DNA of 64,000 nucleotides from Corallococcus macrosporus DSM 14697 (GTDB lineage: Bacteria; Myxococcota; Myxococcia; Myxococcales; Myxococcaceae). Below are positions 28,993-36,937 of the stretch, one piece after another (the first letter of the stretch is position 1; every line of letters begins with the position of its first letter). The notes under the pieces were generated by a model. That model had not been told where the DNA came from and ran no database searches. It saw only the letters and a program-made list of their open reading frames with translations. The DNA lies in assembly GCF_002305895.1 (NCBI RefSeq), contig NZ_CP022203.1, positions 5,062,501 through 5,126,500 of the forward strand, read 5' to 3'. The translations under genes and the position numbers were made by a program.

Positions 28993-30024
28993 GTGATCCA
29001 GGCCACCGGGACCCACCTGTTCACCACGCCCCTTCCCTTGGAGGAAGGAGAGCTGCTGGGCAACCCCCAGGTGGCCTGGGCCGCTTATGGAGAACCATCA
29101 GACGGCAAAGCGGTGGTGCTGCTGCACGACCTCGCGCACTCGCACCTCGCGTTGGGCCCGCCGGAGGACTCGGCGTACCAGCCTTCGGGGTGGGGGCGCG
29201 CGCTGGTGGGGACGAACCTCGCGTTGGATCCGGCCGTCACGCCGGTCCTCGCGCCCGGGCTGCTGGGCAGCCCCTTCGGCAGCACGTCCCCCGCGACGGT
29301 GAACCCCGCGTCGGGCGAGCGCTGGGGGCTGGAGCTGCCGCCGCTCACCGTGCAGGACATGGCGCGCGCCGTGTCAGCCACGCTGCGCGCATGCGGGCTG
29401 AGCCACGTGCGCGCGCTGGTGGGCGTGGGCCTGGGCGGCCACGTGGCGCTGCGGCTGGCGTCCCTCTTCCCGGACCTGGCGGACGGCGTGGTGACCCTTG
29501 GCGCGGCGCGCGCGCTGCCGGAGGCCGTCCGCGAGAAGCTGGGCCTGTCCTGGCAGGTGCTGCGCGCGGACCCGGACTACCGCGACGGCCTCTACGCGCT
29601 GGACGCGCCGCCGCGCAAGACGATGCGCAAGCTGCGCCTGGACTTCCAGAAGCTGCTGGCCGGACGCGAGCACCTCACCGCCACCTACCGTGACGCCGAG
29701 TCCGCCCGCGCCGCGCTGGACGCCGAGGCGGACGCGTTCGCCGACGCCTTCGACGCGGTGTCCTGGGCGTCGCTGTGCTCGGCGTACGCGGGCAGTGACG
29801 TGTCGGACGGCTTCGCGCGGATCCGCTCGCGCGTGCTCCTCATCGCGGGGGCGTCGGACGCCATGGCGCCGGTGAACCGGGTGCGGGACACCTATCACCT
29901 GCTGAGCGCCGCGGGGGTGAGCGCCCGCTTCCTGGAGCTGCCGGGGCCCGGGGACCATGCGGCGCTGCTCCAGGATTCGGAGCGGCTCCATGGCCCGCTG
30001 AGCGACTTCCTGCGGCGGTGCTGA
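28993..30024 (+). CDS. MetX-like alpha/beta-hydrolase lacking the nucleophile serine
   Basis: A 343-residue homologue of homoserine O-acetyltransferase. Family landmarks are VVLLHDLAHSHLAL, the segment SPFGSTSPATVNPASGERWG and LPPLTVQDMARA. The nucleophile elbow, normally G-G-S-M-G-G, reads G-V-G-L-G-G in ALVGVGLGGHVALRLA, so the catalytic Ser is Gly. The acid (ASDAMAP) and a His (GDHAALL in place of GHDAF) remain. It is probably not an acyltransferase in the usual way and may be a binding protein or use another mechanism. GTG start at 28993. Its stop abuts the uridine kinase stop with no spacer. Confidence 0.8.
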   Translation: MIQATGTHLFTTPLPLEEGELLGNPQVAWAAYGEPSDGKAVVLLHDLAHSHLALGPPEDSAYQPSGWGRALVGTNLALDPAVTPVLAPGLLGSPFGSTSPATVNPASGERWGLELPPLTVQDMARAVSATLRACGLSHVRALVGVGLGGHVALRLASLFPDLADGVVTLGAARALPEAVREKLGLSWQVLRADPDYRDGLYALDAPPRKTMRKLRLDFQKLLAGREHLTATYRDAESARAALDAEADAFADAFDAVSWASLCSAYAGSDVSDGFARIRSRVLLIAGASDAMAPVNRVRDTYHLLSAAGVSARFLELPGPGDHAALLQDSERLHGPLSDFLRRC

Positions 30025-30660
30025 CTAGTCCCGCTGCGCGACCCCGGAGAGCTTGCCGCGCAGCGCGCCCACCAGCATCCCGATGGCGATCTCGTTGTTG
30101 CCGCCGTGCGGGATGATGATGTCCGCGAAGTGCTTGGACGGCTCCACGAAGCCCATGTGCATGGGCCGCACGTGGCGCAGGTACTGGCTCACCACGTGGT
30201 CGAAGTCGCGGCCGCGGTCCTTGATGTCGCGGGTGAGGCGCCGGAGGATGCGGAGGTCGTCGTCCGCGTCGACGTAGATCTTCACGTCCATCTCATCCCG
30301 GACCTCCTTCATGTGGAGGACCAGGATGCCCTCGATGAGGATGATGTCGCCGGGCTCCACGTTCTTCGTCTGCGGCTGACGGGACGAGGTGACGAAGTCG
30401 TAGACGGGCTTCTGGATGGGCTGCCCGGACTTCAGCGCCTTCAGGTGCTTGACCAGCAGCTCCCTGTCGAAGGCATCCGGGTGGTCGAAGTTCACCTCGC
30501 GCCGGTCCGCCAGCGGCAGGTCCTTCAGGTCCCGGTAATACGAATCCTGATCGATGAAGGCCACACGACAATCGGCCAATGCCTCGCGAACCTTGCGGGC
30601 AACGGTGGTCTTGCCGGATGCGGTACCGCCCGCGATTCCGACGACGAGGGGGGACGCCAT
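30025..30660 (-). CDS. udk: Uridine kinase
   Basis: It phosphorylates uridine and cytidine in pyrimidine salvage. It is 211 residues, typical. Walker A is GIAGGTASGKTTVARKV. FIDQDSYYRDL and NFDHPDAFDRELL form the nucleoside site, IILIEGILVLHMKEVRDEMD the Walker B region, and RRLTRDIKDRGRDFD the lid. The HVRPMHMGFVEPSKHFADII segment is characteristic. It is convergent with the MetX-like gene and their stop codons touch (TGA at 30022-30024, TAG at 30027-30025), with no room for a terminator between them. Confidence 0.95.
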   Translation of the reverse strand: MASPLVVGIAGGTASGKTTVARKVREALADCRVAFIDQDSYYRDLKDLPLADRREVNFDHPDAFDRELLVKHLKALKSGQPIQKPVYDFVTSSRQPQTKNVEPGDIILIEGILVLHMKEVRDEMDVKIYVDADDDLRILRRLTRDIKDRGRDFDHVVSQYLRHVRPMHMGFVEPSKHFADIIIPHGGNNEIAIGMLVGALRGKLSGVAQRD

Positions 30661-30728
30661 GGCGGCGCGACTATCTTATCCAGGCCGGCCAGCGCAAGGG
30701 TTCGGTCCAATCCCGGACATTTCTTGTC

Positions 30729-32384
30729 CTATCCACGGCGGATCAGCCCACGCTGCCTTGCCTCCTCCACGAGCCCGGGCGCCACCTCGGCCTCGGTCAA
30801 CGGCTGGACAGCGAGCATTCTCAGGAATTCACCCATAGCTGGTGACACCGTCGTGACCTCCAGCCCGCCTGCCCTGCGCCGCGCGGTGAAGGACCAGGGG
30901 CCGGGCCCCGCCCTTCGCGCCACCTGGTTCAGCGACTCCAGGCCGGACAGCTCCAGCACGCCAGACGCCCACGCACGCGCGGTGAGGTGACGGCGCACGG
31001 CTCGGGCGGCATGGACCAGCTCGGACAGGTCCACGGGGAGCGACCCGGCCCGCACGTCCTCCATCAGCCCCACCTGCCCCGGCGCGGGCGCGGGCACCCG
31101 GCGCAGGAAGAGCGAGGGCAGCAACATCTCCAGGGTCAACGCCGCCGAGCCCCCCTCGTCCGGCGACTCGCGCAGGCGCCGCATGGCCCACGAGGCGAAG
31201 GCCTGCCCCGGCGAGCGGCCCAGGGGACTGAAGAGCTTCCGGAACTCCTTCGAGCCGGTGAAGGCCGCGAGCGCCTCCCGCGTGCCCGCGAGCAGCAACC
31301 GGGTGAGGGGCCAGTCGCGATCCAACACCTCCGCGACCACCGCCAGGCGGAAGTCCTGGTCCGCCAGCGTGCCGGCCTCGTCCTCCACGGAGGTCACGGG
31401 CGCGGCCCCATAGCCGGCGTCGAACAACGCCCAGGGCTGGCTGTCCTCCGTCAGCGCTGGCACGGGCGCGGCGCTGGCCTCCGGGACGCGCCACGTCAGC
31501 GGCGGCCGCGCGCCGGCGGGCACCAGCTCGCGCAGGCGGCGCAAGGAGGCCGCGGCCACCTCGGGCGGGTGGCCGTCCCCCTCGAAGGTGACGGCGCGCA
31601 GCGACGGGCAGCGGGGAATCAGCGAGGCCAGCAGCTCGAACAGCTCCTCGCGCACCGGCTGCGTGTGGTCGTCCACGTAGAAGCGGCGCGGCCCCCGGTG
31701 CGTGACGACGCCTCCGGCGATGTGCAGCTCGATGACCTGGTCGAGCGGAAAGCCCTCCAGCCCTGTCTCCAGCGGCAGGCCGGCGGAGAGCTGGTGGCTG
31801 AACAGGTGCCCCAGGTCGAGCAGCAGCGGCGCGCCGGTGCGCGCGTGCAGCTTCGCCATGAAGTCCAGCACGTGCCACTGCCCGCGCCGCGCCAGCACGG
31901 CCGGGTTCTCCAGCACCAGCGGCATGGACAGGTGCCGCTGGACGTGGAGCGCGTGCGCCACGCTGGCCTCCAGGCCCGCTTCATTGAACGGCGGCGTGAA
32001 GTAGAGGTAGCCCGGGAAGGGCTGACCCTCCACGTGCCACCAGCCCACGTCGTTGCCCACCCACGGGCTCTCCACGGCGCGCGCGTGGGCGTCCAGCTCC
32101 ACCAGGGCCCGTGCGGGTTCCAGGCCGGGTCCCCAGAGGTTGAGGTGGACGGGGTGGAACAACACCGGGACGTCCTGGCGGCGGCGCCACATCTCCGGGA
32201 ACAGCGAGGCGTGCGCCTTGGATTCTTCCAAGGAGAGCGGCGCGCTGTATTCCACGTAGTCGAAGAGCCCCGGCGACGCGTCCAGCAACCGGTAGGGCTG
32301 CGGCACGTCGGCCATGCTCAGGTTGCTGCTCAGCCCCAGGCCTCGCCAGGGCAGTGTCCAACTCGGGGGCGCCGCGTGCGTCAT
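30729..32384 (-). CDS. DUF692 (MNIO-family) protein fused to an unknown C-terminal domain
   Basis: A 551-residue protein. Residues of about 12-290 match the DUF692 barrel, now called multinuclear non-heme iron oxidative enzymes, which modify Cys or other residues in ribosomally made peptides. Candidate metal ligands are in VLFHPVHLNLW, VLENPAVLARRG, LLLDLGHLFSH, VIELHIAGGV and YVDDHTQP. The remaining 250 residues (DFRLAVVAEVLDRDWP; FRKLFSPLGRSPGQAF) are helical and could be a fused partner/leader-binding module, which is an inference. No precursor peptide or DUF2063 gene was seen beside it. ATG 32384 has GAGGAG unusually close upstream. Confidence 0.8.
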   Translation of the reverse strand: MTHAAPPSWTLPWRGLGLSSNLSMADVPQPYRLLDASPGLFDYVEYSAPLSLEESKAHASLFPEMWRRRQDVPVLFHPVHLNLWGPGLEPARALVELDAHARAVESPWVGNDVGWWHVEGQPFPGYLYFTPPFNEAGLEASVAHALHVQRHLSMPLVLENPAVLARRGQWHVLDFMAKLHARTGAPLLLDLGHLFSHQLSAGLPLETGLEGFPLDQVIELHIAGGVVTHRGPRRFYVDDHTQPVREELFELLASLIPRCPSLRAVTFEGDGHPPEVAAASLRRLRELVPAGARPPLTWRVPEASAAPVPALTEDSQPWALFDAGYGAAPVTSVEDEAGTLADQDFRLAVVAEVLDRDWPLTRLLLAGTREALAAFTGSKEFRKLFSPLGRSPGQAFASWAMRRLRESPDEGGSAALTLEMLLPSLFLRRVPAPAPGQVGLMEDVRAGSLPVDLSELVHAARAVRRHLTARAWASGVLELSGLESLNQVARRAGPGPWSFTARRRAGGLEVTTVSPAMGEFLRMLAVQPLTEAEVAPGLVEEARQRGLIRRG

Positions 32385-32500
32385 CTCCTCAACGTAGACG
32401 CGCCCCGCGGCCACCGCCACACACGACTGCCTCCGAGTGCAACGCTGGAGGCCCGCGGCATGGGGTACGCTCGCCGATTCCCCCAATCCCAGGAGCCCCG

Positions 32501-33316
32501 ATGCCCCCTGCCTCACGCGCCGAGATTGACGAATCCAACGCGCAGTACCGTGGAGCCTGGAGGCTGTTCGCCCTGGGCAGCAAGGCCGGCGAGGTGGTGG
32601 AGCGCCCGGACGTCTACATCACCGCCTGCAACGTCGCCTGGTCCATGATGAACGCCGCCTTCCTGCGCGCGCCGGTCGAAACGGAGCAGGCGCTCGCGGC
32701 CGCGGCGGCCTCCGCGGCGCGCTACTTTTCCGCGGGCAAGCATGGCTGGAGCTTCCTCATCTGCGACGACTGGCTCGCCCCCGCCGTGCGCGACAACGCG
32801 CCGTCCATCCTCGACTGGTATGGGCTCAAGCCCGAGCTGGTCGTCACCGGAATGGTCGCCGACCGCCTGCAACCCTCCCTCCATCCCCCATCGCCGTTCG
32901 ACCTCCGCCCCGTGACGGATGCCGGGGGACGCCAGGCCGTGGCCGACATCAACGCCCTCTCCTACGACGTCCCCCAACACCTCGGCCGCGAGGCGTTCGA
33001 CGAGGCCACCCTCTACAACGCGGACTGCCAGGGCTTCGTCGCCTGCCGCGACGAGGAGCCCGCCGCCAGCACCGTGGTGCTGCGCGTGGACGCCGCCGCC
33101 TACGTCGCCCTGGTCGCCACGCATCCCCAGCACCGCCGCCAGGGCGCCGCCGAGGCCGTGATGCGGCACGCCCTGGCCAGGGCCCGCCAGGACTGGGGCA
33201 CCGAGCGCACCGTCCTCCACGCCACGGAGGCGGGCCAGCCCGTCTACACCCGCCTGGGCTACCGGCCCGTGACGCGCTTCCGCATGTACCTGGCGCCACC
33301 GCCGGGACAGGGCTGA
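32501..33316 (+). CDS. GNAT-family N-acetyltransferase
   Basis: A 271-residue protein with a C-terminal GNAT acetyltransferase domain. The acetyl-CoA loop is in VALVATHPQHRRQGAAEAVM (R/Q-x-x-G-x-A) and the terminal strand in GQPVYTRLGYRPVTRFRMY. The N-terminal 130 residues form a second, degenerate GNAT-like or unique domain (KAGEVVERPDVYITACNVAW). The substrate is unknown. ATG 32501 has AGGAG eight bases upstream. It is divergent from the DUF692 gene, so a functional pairing is possible but unproven. Confidence 0.82.
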   Translation: MPPASRAEIDESNAQYRGAWRLFALGSKAGEVVERPDVYITACNVAWSMMNAAFLRAPVETEQALAAAAASAARYFSAGKHGWSFLICDDWLAPAVRDNAPSILDWYGLKPELVVTGMVADRLQPSLHPPSPFDLRPVTDAGGRQAVADINALSYDVPQHLGREAFDEATLYNADCQGFVACRDEEPAASTVVLRVDAAAYVALVATHPQHRRQGAAEAVMRHALARARQDWGTERTVLHATEAGQPVYTRLGYRPVTRFRMYLAPPPGQG

Positions 33317-33494
33317 GATGCCGTCAGGGCCAGGCGGGGGAGTAGAACCAGACTCCCATTCGCGACGCGCTGTAGAATGCCGCTCCTGCATGAACTGCGG
33401 CCCACATTCTTCGACGGCGCGGAGGTTATGGCAGACTGATCCGTGAGGGGGCTTGCCGCACGTCTTGCATCGCCCAGCCACACGGAGTCCGCAC

Positions 33495-34328
33495 ATGGCC
33501 AAGTGGGATGATCTCGTCCTGGCGATTCCACCGCATGCGGGCGGGAGGCTCGAAGTGCCCGCCCCGGCGGCGCTGCTGGAGACACTGCTCGGCCTCCACA
33601 ACGTCCAGCTCACCCTCCTCCGCGGGTTGCGCCGCGAGCTCCGGCCGCTTCAGGAAGGCCCCTTCCACGCCGGCCGGACGCACCTGGAGGCCGCGCGCGT
33701 CGCCCACGCCAGCCGCGACGAACAGCTCGAACGGCTGAAGGCCGCCCGGGGCTGCTTCACCGAGGCCATGGGCATGGAGCGAGACAAGGCGCGGCTGTCC
33801 TTCATCGCCCTGCACCTGGGCCTCTGCTGGCTGCTGCTGGGCGCGGAGCGGGACGCGCGGGAGTGGACGCAGCTCGCGCACCGCACCGCCGTGGAGGCCA
33901 TGAAGGACATCCTGGTTGACGCCTCGAAGCACCAGGGCCTCACGCGCAACCGGTACCTGGCTCCGGCCATCACCTTCTTCATGTTCTTCACCAGCGCGGC
34001 CACGCTGGGCGCCGGCTACCTCTTCTGGGACCGCGTGCTCAGCAAGCGCACCGGCACGGTGATGCGGCGCGCGCTGGTGCAGATGCAGTCCCTGGCGGAC
34101 TACGTGGACGCGCTGGGGGAGATCCGCCTCCGCCTGGGAGAGCTCTCCCATGACGTCGCCCGGTACGAGCTGACCCACGGCGTGGACGAGCAGCAGTTCG
34201 TCGCCCGCATCACCATCCGGAAGCTCATCAACGACCGGGAGGCCATCTACTTCAACGGCCGGGAGACCCGGAAGGTCACCTGGAACGACCAGGAGCGCTC
34301 CGAGGTCATCACCCGCGAGCTGCTCTGA
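33495..34328 (+). CDS. Single-pass membrane protein of unknown function
   Basis: A 277-residue protein. The N-terminal 150 residues are helical and resemble a TPR-like or four-helix bundle (LERLKAARGCFTEAMG; LSFIALHLGLCWLLLGAERD). One membrane segment is near 155-178 (APAITFFMFFTSAATLGAGY). The C-terminal 100 residues are charged and helical. GGAG lies a few bases before the ATG at 33495. There are no recognisable motifs, and no neighbour suggests a role. Its upstream spacer (33317-33494) has lower GC at third positions and a Cys-rich antisense frame, described under findings. Confidence 0.65.
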   Translation: MAKWDDLVLAIPPHAGGRLEVPAPAALLETLLGLHNVQLTLLRGLRRELRPLQEGPFHAGRTHLEAARVAHASRDEQLERLKAARGCFTEAMGMERDKARLSFIALHLGLCWLLLGAERDAREWTQLAHRTAVEAMKDILVDASKHQGLTRNRYLAPAITFFMFFTSAATLGAGYLFWDRVLSKRTGTVMRRALVQMQSLADYVDALGEIRLRLGELSHDVARYELTHGVDEQQFVARITIRKLINDREAIYFNGRETRKVTWNDQERSEVITRELL

Positions 34329-34422
34329 CGGCCCGCGCCGTCACCGCCCTGTCAAATCCTGTTTTCAGGATTGCCGCGAGCGAAACGTCAGCCCCCCCCG
34401 CCATAGTAGCGGCACTTCCTTG

Positions 34423-34530
34423 ATGGGGGCGAAGGTGACGGCGCAGACGATGCTCGTGTTCATTCCAGTGATTCTCCTACTCGCCGCGGCGGTTGTGATT
34501 CCGCGGCCCCGCCGGCGTTCACGCCGGTAG
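34423..34530 (+). CDS. Possible 35-residue single-pass membrane peptide
   Basis: The 307-base gap between 34328 and 34636 contains a short open frame from ATG 34423 to TAG 34528. It starts MGAKVTAQTMLVFIPVILLL, continues AAAVVIPRPRRRSRR, and is one hydrophobic helix with a strongly basic tail, as in small membrane proteins. There is no good ribosome-binding site, so it may be chance. The rest of the gap holds only the promoter region of the response regulator and no other gene I can support. Confidence 0.25.
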   Translation: MGAKVTAQTMLVFIPVILLLAAAVVIPRPRRRSRR

Positions 34531-34635
34531 TCGCAGTCGCAGGCACGGCCGGGGCGCATCCCCGGCCGTCTCCCCGGCCCGGATGGGGGTGTGTAGAGTG
34601 CGGCCGTTGTCGCAACCCTCCCCTCCCGAGCCGCC

Positions 34636-35328
34636 GTGGCCGAACGTCCCACAGTCCTGGTCGTCGACGATGATCCACACCTGAGGGAGATCGTCCGCTT
34701 CGCGCTGGAGCAGGGAGGCTTCCGGGTGGACGAGGCCACGGACGGCCGCGCCGCCCTGGCGCAGGTCGACCGGGCCCTCCCGGCGCTCATCGTCCTGGAC
34801 ATCATGATGCCGGAGCTGGACGGGCTCGCCGTGTGCCGGGAGGTCCGGCGCAAGCATGAGCTGCCCATCGTCTTCCTCTCCTCGCGCGACGACGAGGTCG
34901 ACCGCATCCTCGGCCTGGAGCTGGGCGGCGACGACTACCTCACCAAGCCCTTCAGCCCGCGCGAGCTGGTGGCCCGCGTGAAGGCGGTGCTGCGGCGCGC
35001 CCGGCCCGCGCCGGAAGCCGAGGCGCCCCCCGCGAGGATGCAGTCGCGGGGCCCGCTGCGCATGGACGCGGAGCGCTGGCGCGCGTGGTGGCGGGACACG
35101 GAGGTGGTGCTCACGGTGACGGAGTTCCAGCTCCTGGCCACGCTGCTCCGCGTGCCGGGCAAGGTCTTCACCCGCGACGAGCTGATGAACCGCGTCTACG
35201 ACGACGTGGTGGTCAGCGACCGGACCATCGACAGCCACGTGCGCCGCGTCCGGCAGAAGTTCGCGAGCGCGGGCGGAGACGTCATCGAGACGGTGCATGG
35301 CCTTGGCTATCGGCTCGCCCTCCCCTGA
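34636..35328 (+). CDS. OmpR-family response regulator
   Basis: A 230-residue DNA-binding regulator. The receiver has VLVVDDDPHLREIV, phospho-Asp in LIVLDIMMPELDGLA and Lys in YLTKPFSPRELV. The C-terminal winged helix has TEFQLLATLLRVPGKVFTRD, DRTIDSHVRRVRQKF and the ending VHGLGYRLALP. GTG start at 34636. It overlaps the following kinase gene by 32 bases, so the two are translationally linked. The nearby CreD-like gene suggests a CreB-type role, an inference from context. Confidence 0.93.
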   Translation: MAERPTVLVVDDDPHLREIVRFALEQGGFRVDEATDGRAALAQVDRALPALIVLDIMMPELDGLAVCREVRRKHELPIVFLSSRDDEVDRILGLELGGDDYLTKPFSPRELVARVKAVLRRARPAPEAEAPPARMQSRGPLRMDAERWRAWWRDTEVVLTVTEFQLLATLLRVPGKVFTRDELMNRVYDDVVVSDRTIDSHVRRVRQKFASAGGDVIETVHGLGYRLALP

Positions 35329-36937
35329 GCGCCGCGCGCGCCCGCGCCTGTGGCTGGTGTTCGCCGCGGTGGGCGTGGCGGGGTTCGCGCTCACGCTCGC
35401 GGGGCTCGCCTTCGTGCGCGTCTACGACAACCAGCTCATCCGCCAGACGGAGTCGGAGCTGATCGCCCAGGGCGCGGTCATCGCCGAAGTCTTCCGCGAG
35501 CGCCTGCGCGACGCCGAGCCCAGGGACGACCATGGCCGGGAGCGCACCGCCCCCTGGCCCTTCCCCCTCCCCGACGACACGCGCCTGCGCCCCATTCTCC
35601 CCTCCCTGAGGGCCTCGGATGCCACGCTCCCCTCGGGGGGCACGCCCCAGCCCTCGCGCGTCCCCGCGGAGCCGCTGGCACACGCCGCGGGACTGCGACT
35701 GACGCCCTTGCTGGAGCAGGTGCGCGCGGCGACGCTGGCCGGCATCCGCGTGGTGGACCCGGAGGGCGTGGTGGTGGCCAGCAGCAGCGCCTCGCTGCTC
35801 GGGACCACGCTGGCGGACCGCACGGAGGTCCAACGGGCGCTGCGCGGCGAGCCCGTCAGCGTGCTGCGCCGCCGCGTCGCCGAGCCCGAGGACACCCCAC
35901 TGGCCTCGCTCAGCCGAGACACCGGAATCCGCGTGTCGGTGGCGCTGCCCGTGCTGGACGGCGAGCGTGTCTGGGGCGCGGTGGTGCTGACGCGCACGCC
36001 CATGACATTCGCCAAGGCGACGTACGCGGACCGGTGGAACCTCACCGCCACCGGCTTCGTGTTGCTGGGCGTGGTGGCGTTGATGTCGCTGGCCGCCGCC
36101 GCGCTGGTGGGCCGGCCAGTGCGCGCGCTGATGCGCCAGACGCGCGCCATCGCGCTGAGCGACCCCTCGGGCTTCGAACCCGTGGCCCGCCCCGTGGTGG
36201 CCGAGCTGGCCGAGCTCTCCGAGTCCCTGGCCGGAATGGCCACCGCGCTGCGGGACAGGAACCAGTACATCCGCTCCTTCGCGGCGAACGTGTCCCACGA
36301 GTTCAAGACGCCGCTGGCCTCCATCCAGGGCGCGGTGGAGCTGCTGCGAGACAGCGCCGACGCGATGTCTCCCGAACAGCGCGCCCGCTTCCTCGCCAAC
36401 GTGGACGCGGATGCCCGCCGGCTCACCCGCCTGGTGCAGCGCCTGCTGGAGCTGGCCCGGGCGGACTCCATGACGGCCACGCCCGCGCAGGTGGCGCTGG
36501 GCCCGCTGCTGGAGGGGCTCGCCCTCCGCGCCCGCGCCGAAGGTGCCCTGGACATCCACGTGACGCCGCCACCCGCGGGCCTGACGATGGGGCTCCCGCA
36601 GGAGGTGCTCGACGACGTGCTGTGGCAGCTCGTCACCAATGCCCGCCAGCACGGCGGGGACACCGTCCGCGTGGACCTGTCGGTGGAGCAGGCCCCGGAG
36701 GCGGACCTGGTGCGCGTGGTGGTGAAGGACAGCGGCCGCGGCATCTCCGAGGCCAACCGGGCCCGCATCTTCGACGCCTTCTTCACCACCGCCCGCGCGC
36801 GCGGGGGCACGGGCCTGGGCCTGACGATTGCCCAGTCCATGCTGCGCGCCTTCAACGCGAGGCTGGAGCTCCTCCCCTCCGCCACGGGCACCACCTTCGC
36901 GGTGGTGGCGCCCGTGCGCGGGCTTCAGCGGAAGTAG
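35297..36937 (+). CDS. Membrane sensor histidine kinase, CreC-like arrangement
   Basis: A 546-residue kinase partner of the preceding regulator. Two membrane segments (about 18-42 and 245-268) enclose a periplasmic sensor of about 200 residues with a cache-like stretch IRVVDPEGVVVASSSASLLG. A HAMP region follows, then the dimerisation helix FAANVSHEFKTPLASIQGAV with the phospho-His. The ATPase has the N-box WQLVTNARQHGG, G1 VKDSGRGISEANRARIFDAF and G2 GGTGLGLTIAQSML. The gene ends 13 bases inside the convergent CreD-side operon, so the 3' ends overlap. Confidence 0.92.
   Translation: MALAIGSPSPERRARPRLWLVFAAVGVAGFALTLAGLAFVRVYDNQLIRQTESELIAQGAVIAEVFRERLRDAEPRDDHGRERTAPWPFPLPDDTRLRPILPSLRASDATLPSGGTPQPSRVPAEPLAHAAGLRLTPLLEQVRAATLAGIRVVDPEGVVVASSSASLLGTTLADRTEVQRALRGEPVSVLRRRVAEPEDTPLASLSRDTGIRVSVALPVLDGERVWGAVVLTRTPMTFAKATYADRWNLTATGFVLLGVVALMSLAAAALVGRPVRALMRQTRAIALSDPSGFEPVARPVVAELAELSESLAGMATALRDRNQYIRSFAANVSHEFKTPLASIQGAVELLRDSADAMSPEQRARFLANVDADARRLTRLVQRLLELARADSMTATPAQVALGPLLEGLALRARAEGALDIHVTPPPAGLTMGLPQEVLDDVLWQLVTNARQHGGDTVRVDLSVEQAPEADLVRVVVKDSGRGISEANRARIFDAFFTTARARGGTGLGLTIAQSMLRAFNARLELLPSATGTTFAVVAPVRGLQRK

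Noticed and set aside
32513-33613. A 366-codon minus-strand gene across the acetyltransferase
   Set aside because: Most of it is the antisense of a GNAT domain. Only its Cys-rich first part outside the acetyltransferase gene is reported, as a low-confidence finding.
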